Source: Proteobacteria bacterium UBA1148 (GTDB lineage: Bacteria > Pseudomonadota > Gammaproteobacteria > Steroidobacterales > Rariloculaceae). Taken from it: 28,132 bases of DNA. The notes beneath the pieces are model-generated. The model saw only the letters and a program-made list of their open reading frames with translations. It ran no database searches and was not told where the DNA came from. The DNA is taken from contig DBZY01000100.1 in NCBI GenBank assembly GCA_002311835.1, positions 2,076 to 30,207 of the forward strand, in the 5' to 3' direction. Positions 24,138 to 28,132 of this stretch are shown here, piece after piece (the stretch's first letter is position 1; every line of letters starts with the position of its first letter). A program made the position numbers and the translations under genes.

Positions 24138-26423
24138 CTAAACGGTCCGAAGCAATTGAAAAATATATTCTTCAGAAAGTGGAATCTTGTTAAGCAGCAA
24201 GCCCTTTTCCATGAGAGCATCTGCAACGGCGTTTGCAAGTACTGCTGGAATGGCCATAGTGCCCCCTTCCCCCATTCCCTTAGTACCGTTTGCCGAGAAA
24301 GTTGATGGCGTCTCTAGGTGTCCAATCTCAAATTGTGGGATATCAGTCGACACTGGAACTAAGTAGTCCATGAGACTGGCGGTAAGTATTTGGCCGTTGT
24401 CGTCGTATCTGAGATGCTCAAAGAGCGCACAGCCGAGGCCCATTGCAGCCCCGCCCACGAGTTGAGCATCGACGGTTGGGGGGTCAAAGATTCGCCCGCA
24501 GTCACCGATAATCACACAGCGACGGATAGACAACTGAGCTGTCTCAGGATCGATTTCTACTGCAGCTACGGCGGAAGAGTTCGAATAGACAGTCTTGTGC
24601 TGTTCGTAGTGTGTGGACTCAAGACCCGCTTGCACTAGTTCTTGCGGAAGAGAGAAGTTGAAGTCTTTCATGTGGGCCAACTGGGCGACCGCTTCAAAGG
24701 TAACCGTTGCTGTTGGATCACGGACGAGGCTGATCACGCCGTCAGCAATCAGAAGCTCGTTATTCACGTGTTCTAGTGGAATCAGCCCATCCGGGCTCAA
24801 TAGAAGTCCACCGATCATAAGGATCTTGTCACGCAGTTCCCGAGCGGCACTTTCAAGCAAATTCCCTGTAGTGACCATTGAGCGACTTGCATACGTTCCG
24901 GCACCCACTGGGCAGAAGTCAGTATCTCCTTCTAGAACCTGGACAAGTTCCGGGGAGATACCAATAGCTTCTGCGACCAGTCGGCCATAGACCTTCTCAT
25001 GTCCTTGTCCGCTAGATCCGGTGCTAAGAAACGCCTTTACTTGGCCGTCGGGGTCGATCCTGATTGAAGCTCCGTCGTAACCGAAGATTGAGACTCCAGA
25101 AACTTCGTTGAAGGTTGCTAGTCCAATGCCATATAGCCGACCTTCTCTGCGGGCAGTTTCCTGTTCCCTTCGGAGGCCCTGGTAGTCAGCTCGATCAAGT
25201 GCGATCTCTAGAGTTTCCCTATACGCCCCAGTATCGAATTCATTTCCACCAGGCGAAGTAACTGGGAACTCAGATTTTGTATACAGGTTACGTTTGCGCA
25301 ACTCTGCTGGATCCATCTTGAGTCGATCCGCCGCGATATCCATTAGTCTCTCAACAGCGAAAACGCTTTGTATCTGGCCGACTCCACGGTAACTAACCGC
25401 AGGGGCTTTGTTGGACGCGAATGCACGAGCCGTAAATTCGGCAGTCTTGTGGCGGTATGCGCCAAAGATGTTGAGCGCACCAGTCAGAGGGTCCAATCCT
25501 GCTCCGAATGGAAAGGTGGAGTGAGCCCCGGAATCGCCGTCGATTAGAGACTTGGTTGCGAGAAGGGCTCCGTCAGCGTCAAAGGCAGCCGAAAGATGAA
25601 GCCGTTCCTCGTGGGCGTGCCCGCCAGCTATCAGGCTTTCTCGTCGGTCTTCAATCCACTTCAGAGGGTGGCCGAGTTTCCGAGCTAGTGCCGGAAGGAC
25701 GACCTCTTCAGGAAAGAGTTGGCCCTTGAGGCCGAAGCCTCCTCCGACGTCGGGTTTGATCACACGGATGGCGTCTTCGTTGACGTTCAGGATCTGCGAG
25801 AGCGCCGAACGGATCAAGTGGGGGATCTGCGTGGAGGTGAAGACCGTGTAGCGCTGGTCTCTGGGGTCAAAGCGGGCCAATACCCCTCGTGTTTCGAGTG
25901 GCAGTGCGTTCTGTCGCGGGTATTCGAATTCTTGCTCTACAACGAGATGTGCTGCAGCAAATGTGTCTGTGGTGGCACCTTCATTAACAGACAGATTGAA
26001 GAGGATATTGTTTTCCAGTTGCGCATGGAGAACGGTTTCGCCGGCCATCGATTCGTCGAGGTTTGTAACAGCCTCTAGAGGGTCATATTCGACTTCGACT
26101 TCGGCAGCGAGATCTTCGGCGATGTATGGGGTTTTAGCTACTACGGCTGCTACGGGTTCACCGACGAAAAGAGCACGATCGTGGGCAAGTGGATACCACT
26201 CGTAGTCCAGATGCCCTGGGGCGACTACACGGAATGGGTTGATGTCGGCTAGGAGATCGACTCCTGTGCACATCGTGATGAGCGCACTTGACTTTGGTGC
26301 TCGAATCTCCCCAATTTTCGCGTGTGCATGAGGGCTTCTGACAAATGCAACGTGAAGACAGTCTTGGTCGGGGAGGTCAGCGAGGTACCGACCTTGACCC
26401 CGGACAAACTCCTCGGCCTTCAT
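24138..26423 (-). CDS. Xanthine dehydrogenase/aldehyde oxidase-family molybdopterin subunit
   Basis: This 761-residue large subunit binds the molybdenum cofactor. VRGQGRYLADL opens the a/b-hammerhead domain, GGGFGLKG (residues 227-234) is a cofactor-binding loop, SYRGVGQ (344-350) is the active-site loop, and GMGEGGT carries the catalytic Glu719. The active-site loop is not the VAYRCSFR form of true CO dehydrogenase, so a 'CoxL' label would mislead. The enzyme should hydroxylate a heterocycle or oxidise an aldehyde with water as oxygen source, passing electrons to the 2Fe-2S and FAD subunits encoded just upstream. It overlaps the 2Fe-2S gene by 4 nt. The adjacent nucleoside-type importer suggests a purine- or pyridine-like substrate (inference). 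Confidence 0.9.
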   Translation of the reverse strand: MKAEEFVRGQGRYLADLPDQDCLHVAFVRSPHAHAKIGEIRAPKSSALITMCTGVDLLADINPFRVVAPGHLDYEWYPLAHDRALFVGEPVAAVVAKTPYIAEDLAAEVEVEYDPLEAVTNLDESMAGETVLHAQLENNILFNLSVNEGATTDTFAAAHLVVEQEFEYPRQNALPLETRGVLARFDPRDQRYTVFTSTQIPHLIRSALSQILNVNEDAIRVIKPDVGGGFGLKGQLFPEEVVLPALARKLGHPLKWIEDRRESLIAGGHAHEERLHLSAAFDADGALLATKSLIDGDSGAHSTFPFGAGLDPLTGALNIFGAYRHKTAEFTARAFASNKAPAVSYRGVGQIQSVFAVERLMDIAADRLKMDPAELRKRNLYTKSEFPVTSPGGNEFDTGAYRETLEIALDRADYQGLRREQETARREGRLYGIGLATFNEVSGVSIFGYDGASIRIDPDGQVKAFLSTGSSGQGHEKVYGRLVAEAIGISPELVQVLEGDTDFCPVGAGTYASRSMVTTGNLLESAARELRDKILMIGGLLLSPDGLIPLEHVNNELLIADGVISLVRDPTATVTFEAVAQLAHMKDFNFSLPQELVQAGLESTHYEQHKTVYSNSSAVAAVEIDPETAQLSIRRCVIIGDCGRIFDPPTVDAQLVGGAAMGLGCALFEHLRYDDNGQILTASLMDYLVPVSTDIPQFEIGHLETPSTFSANGTKGMGEGGTMAIPAVLANAVADALMEKGLLLNKIPLSEEYIFQLLRTV

Positions 26424-26899
26424 CTTTCCGATCCTGACCGGGCGACTTCAACGATGGCATCAATGATGCCTTGATATCCAGTGCATCTGCAGATGTTGCC
26501 GGAGATCGCCTCACGAATCGTGCCTTCATCTAAGTCGTTAGTTTCGCTAAGGATTTCGGCAGCTGTCAGAAGAAAGCCAGGGGTGCAGAATCCGCACTGC
26601 AAGGCGTCGTTCCTGAGGAACGCAGACTGAAGGGGATGGAGGTCCTCTTCACTGGCGAGGCCCTCGACCGTTGTGACTTCGGCCCCGTTTAACTGGGAGG
26701 CAAAGGTGAGGCATGACCGTATGGCTGAACCATCAACTAGAACCGTGCACGCCCCGCAGGATCCTTGTTCGCACCCTAGGTGTGTTCCTGTAAGCCTCAG
26801 TTCGTTGCGCAGAAAGTCCGCGAGCGTAAGGCGGTCTTCTACCTCTCTCTCAACGACCTCTCCGTTGACCCGAATGCCGATAGAACTCGTGTAGGTCAC
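26420..26899 (-). CDS. 2Fe-2S subunit of the molybdenum hydroxylase
   Basis: This 159-residue protein contains both iron-sulfur clusters of the xanthine dehydrogenase family. The plant-ferredoxin-type cluster uses Cys43, Cys48, Cys51 and Cys63 (GCEQGSCGACTV), and the second, all-helical domain uses Cys102, Cys105, Cys137 and Cys139 (QCGFCTPG and ICRCTG). All eight ligands are present. It links the Moco site to FAD. Four-base overlaps on both sides couple its translation to the FAD and Moco subunits. Confidence 0.95.
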   Translation of the reverse strand: MTYTSSIGIRVNGEVVEREVEDRLTLADFLRNELRLTGTHLGCEQGSCGACTVLVDGSAIRSCLTFASQLNGAEVTTVEGLASEEDLHPLQSAFLRNDALQCGFCTPGFLLTAAEILSETNDLDEGTIREAISGNICRCTGYQGIIDAIVEVARSGSER

Positions 26900-27771
26900 G
26901 TGATGTTTCCGGTTGCACGTTGGTAGGCGATTGAGAGAGCGCGACGGGCAAGAACACCACCCACGTGTTTGCGATACTCCGCCGAAACGTGTATGTCCGT
27001 CGGCGGATCCAGTTCAGCAGCAGTTGCTTCTGCCACTTGGTGGAGGGTTTCGTCGTCGGCTTTGGTCCCAACTAGAGATGAGGCGCTCTCGACAAGGTGT
27101 GGGGCCTCTCCGACGCCGAAGAATGCCGCATTAGCGTCGGTAACTACACCTTCGTCGTCACATGTGACACAGCATGCGATACCGATGAGCGCGAAGTCGC
27201 CGTGACGCCTACTGATCTCCTGGATTGACCAACCACATGCAGGTTTCCAACGAGGAAGCTCTATCTCGGCAATCGCTTCATCTTCTTCTAGGTCGGTGCT
27301 GAAATAGGAATGGAAGAAGTTGTCTGCCGATATCTTCCGCTCGCCGTTCGGGCCGACTGCTTTTACGGTACCCCCGCAAGCAAGAAGAACTGCTGGTAGC
27401 TCCGCTGCTGGGTCAGCGTGGGCGATACTGCCGCCGACTGTTGTTCGGTTCCGGATTTGGGTATGACCGATATGGGGGAGTGCCTCGGCAAGGAGTGGCT
27501 GGGATTTAGCAAAGTTGGCGTCGCGCTCCAAGTCCCTTAGACGAGTTATCGCACCGATTCGAAAGCTTTGTTCGTTCTCTTCCACAAAATTCAGGGCTTT
27601 TAGGCCGCCTATGTCAAGGAGAACCGAAGGTTGGGCGAGGCGCAGATTCATCAGAGGGACAAGGCTCTGGCCACCGGCGAGGATTTTCGCCTCATCTCCA
27701 TGCTCCGCCAGAAGCGCTACACACTCCTCAAGGCTCTGTGGAGTTTCTAGATGGAAGGGCGCTGGTTTCAT
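26896..27771 (-). CDS. FAD-binding subunit of the molybdenum hydroxylase
   Basis: This 291-residue subunit has the PCMH-type FAD fold of the xanthine dehydrogenase medium subunit. AGGQSLVP begins at residue 32 and TVGGSIAHADPAAELP spans 111-126; both contact FAD. The C-terminal CO-dehydrogenase-flavoprotein domain follows from about residue 175. It passes electrons from the 2Fe-2S subunit to NAD+ or a respiratory acceptor. It is the first gene of the - strand array, and no obvious ribosome binding site is seen before ATG 27771. The order FAD, 2Fe-2S, Moco is common for this family. Confidence 0.93.
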   Translation of the reverse strand: MKPAPFHLETPQSLEECVALLAEHGDEAKILAGGQSLVPLMNLRLAQPSVLLDIGGLKALNFVEENEQSFRIGAITRLRDLERDANFAKSQPLLAEALPHIGHTQIRNRTTVGGSIAHADPAAELPAVLLACGGTVKAVGPNGERKISADNFFHSYFSTDLEEDEAIAEIELPRWKPACGWSIQEISRRHGDFALIGIACCVTCDDEGVVTDANAAFFGVGEAPHLVESASSLVGTKADDETLHQVAEATAAELDPPTDIHVSAEYRKHVGGVLARRALSIAYQRATGNIT

Positions 27772-28011
27772 GCTTGCGGATTAGGCGGTAACGGCAGATT
27801 GAGGCCCATCCACCGAGGGAGTTTTTCTCTGAGCTAGCGAGTATCTGTTTGGATTAGCGGCGGGTCCGAAGGCCCTGAGAGCGAGATTCGCAGATATCAC
27901 AAATTCTAGAGGCTCTCGCGATTGTATAAGAAACCGCATGCGCTGAAGCTTTCCATTTCTATTCCGAGTTTGCAAGAGGCTGCCGAAGATGAGGCAGGCC
28001 AGAGAGGGTGT
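27772..28011. other. Non-coding region upstream of the molybdenum-hydroxylase operon
   Basis: No convincing gene is seen between the FAD-subunit start and the tRNA-like sequence at 28012. An 83-codon - strand frame (27781-28032) crosses it, but it overlaps the tRNA-like element and has no recognisable motif. The region should contain the operon promoter; TATACA on the - strand near 27924-27929 is a possible -10 without a good -35. Confidence 0.4.
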
Positions 28012-28096
28012 TCGGGCGTTTTCGCAGTTCATCGGTTCTGAGGTGCATCAATCTGGGGGACCGAAGGTCGGAGGTTCAAATCCTCGGCAGCCCGAC
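28012..28096 (+). tRNA. Degenerate tRNA-Pro(GGG)-like sequence, possibly a pseudo-tRNA
   Basis: The 3' half looks like a tRNA: CTGGGGG (28054-28060) as anticodon loop with GGG, variable loop AGGTC (28065-28069), T-arm with loop TTCAAAT (28075-28081), and GCCCGA (28090-28095) pairing with TCGGGC (28012-28017). The defects are two mismatches in the anticodon stem, one in the T stem, mismatches at the inner acceptor end, and a D-arm that is too long and does not fold. No CCA is encoded. It may be a decayed tRNA, an attachment-site remnant, or chance. Confidence 0.3.
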
Positions 28097-28105
28097 AGAA
28101 ACAAC

Positions 28106-28122
28106 CCCGTCTACTTGACGGG
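28106..28122. terminator. Small perfect hairpin after the tRNA-like sequence
   Basis: CCCGTC and GACGGG form a 6-bp GC-rich stem with loop TACTT. It lies 10 nt after the tRNA-like 3' end, where a tRNA terminator would be. No T-run follows on the + strand, so termination is uncertain. Confidence 0.35.
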
Positions 28123-28132
28123 CTTAGACCAC

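Noticed and set aside
27781..28032. An 83-codon - strand frame upstream of the FAD subunit.
   Set aside because: It has no recognisable motif or ribosome binding site, overlaps the tRNA-like sequence and occupies the expected promoter region.
28000..28132. A + strand open frame running to the right edge, through the tRNA-like sequence.
   Set aside because: Its VGGSNPRQP-type translation is the usual false peptide obtained by translating a tRNA T-arm.
1..28132. CRISPR arrays, insertion sequences, prophage genes or integrases.
   Set aside because: No spaced direct repeats, transposase or recombinase motifs were seen; the only tandem repeat is the coding 18-bp linker repeat.

Overview
The window looks like a catabolic island from a free-living, probably aerobic heterotroph. 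The tentative placement is an Acidimicrobiia-like actinobacterium; a SAR202-type Chloroflexota is the main alternative. The clues are an F420/LLM-type flavoprotein, a lipoprotein with an Ala/Pro/Thr-rich linker built from an 18-bp repeat, many CoA-ligase, amidohydrolase and molybdenum-hydroxylase genes, and moderate base composition. No ribosomal or other phylogenetic marker is present, so this rests on style only.

Left half, + strand (1-16366). A truncated SCP2-type thiolase ends at 623. A compact operon-like run follows, with many start/stop overlaps: LLM oxidoreductase (831), amidohydrolase (1890), PaaK-type acyl-CoA ligase 1 (2826), then five genes whose order and sizes match the acetophenone carboxylase set ApcA-B-C-D-E: HyuA-like 1 (4220), zinc-ribbon small subunit (6157), HyuA-like 2 (6507), HyuB-like (8672) and a small unrecognised subunit (10819). 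Next come PaaK-type ligase 2 (11612) and a D-aminoacylase-family amidohydrolase (13023). After a gap with a good promoter and an inverted-repeat operator candidate come an SDR dehydrogenase (14655) and a two-domain GNAT acetyltransferase (15509).

Right half, - strand (27771 down to 16395), convergent with the left half and meeting it in a 28-nt gap. Transcription order is: a three-subunit xanthine dehydrogenase/aldehyde oxidase-type molybdenum hydroxylase (FAD, 2Fe-2S, Moco), a BMP-family substrate-binding lipoprotein, a strong intergenic hairpin, a double-domain ABC ATPase, two permeases, an amidohydrolase and a CocE/NonD serine hydrolase.

Working model (inference). The left half activates a ketone or carbonyl compound by ATP-dependent carboxylation to a beta-keto acid, ligates it to CoA and cleaves it by thiolysis. 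The flanking flavoprotein, amidohydrolases, deacylase and SDR would prepare the substrate or process side products. The right half would import a nucleoside- or base-like small molecule, hydroxylate it with the molybdenum enzyme and hydrolyse amide or ester bonds. The true substrates cannot be read from the sequence. A degenerate tRNA-Pro-like sequence followed by a hairpin lies at the right edge.
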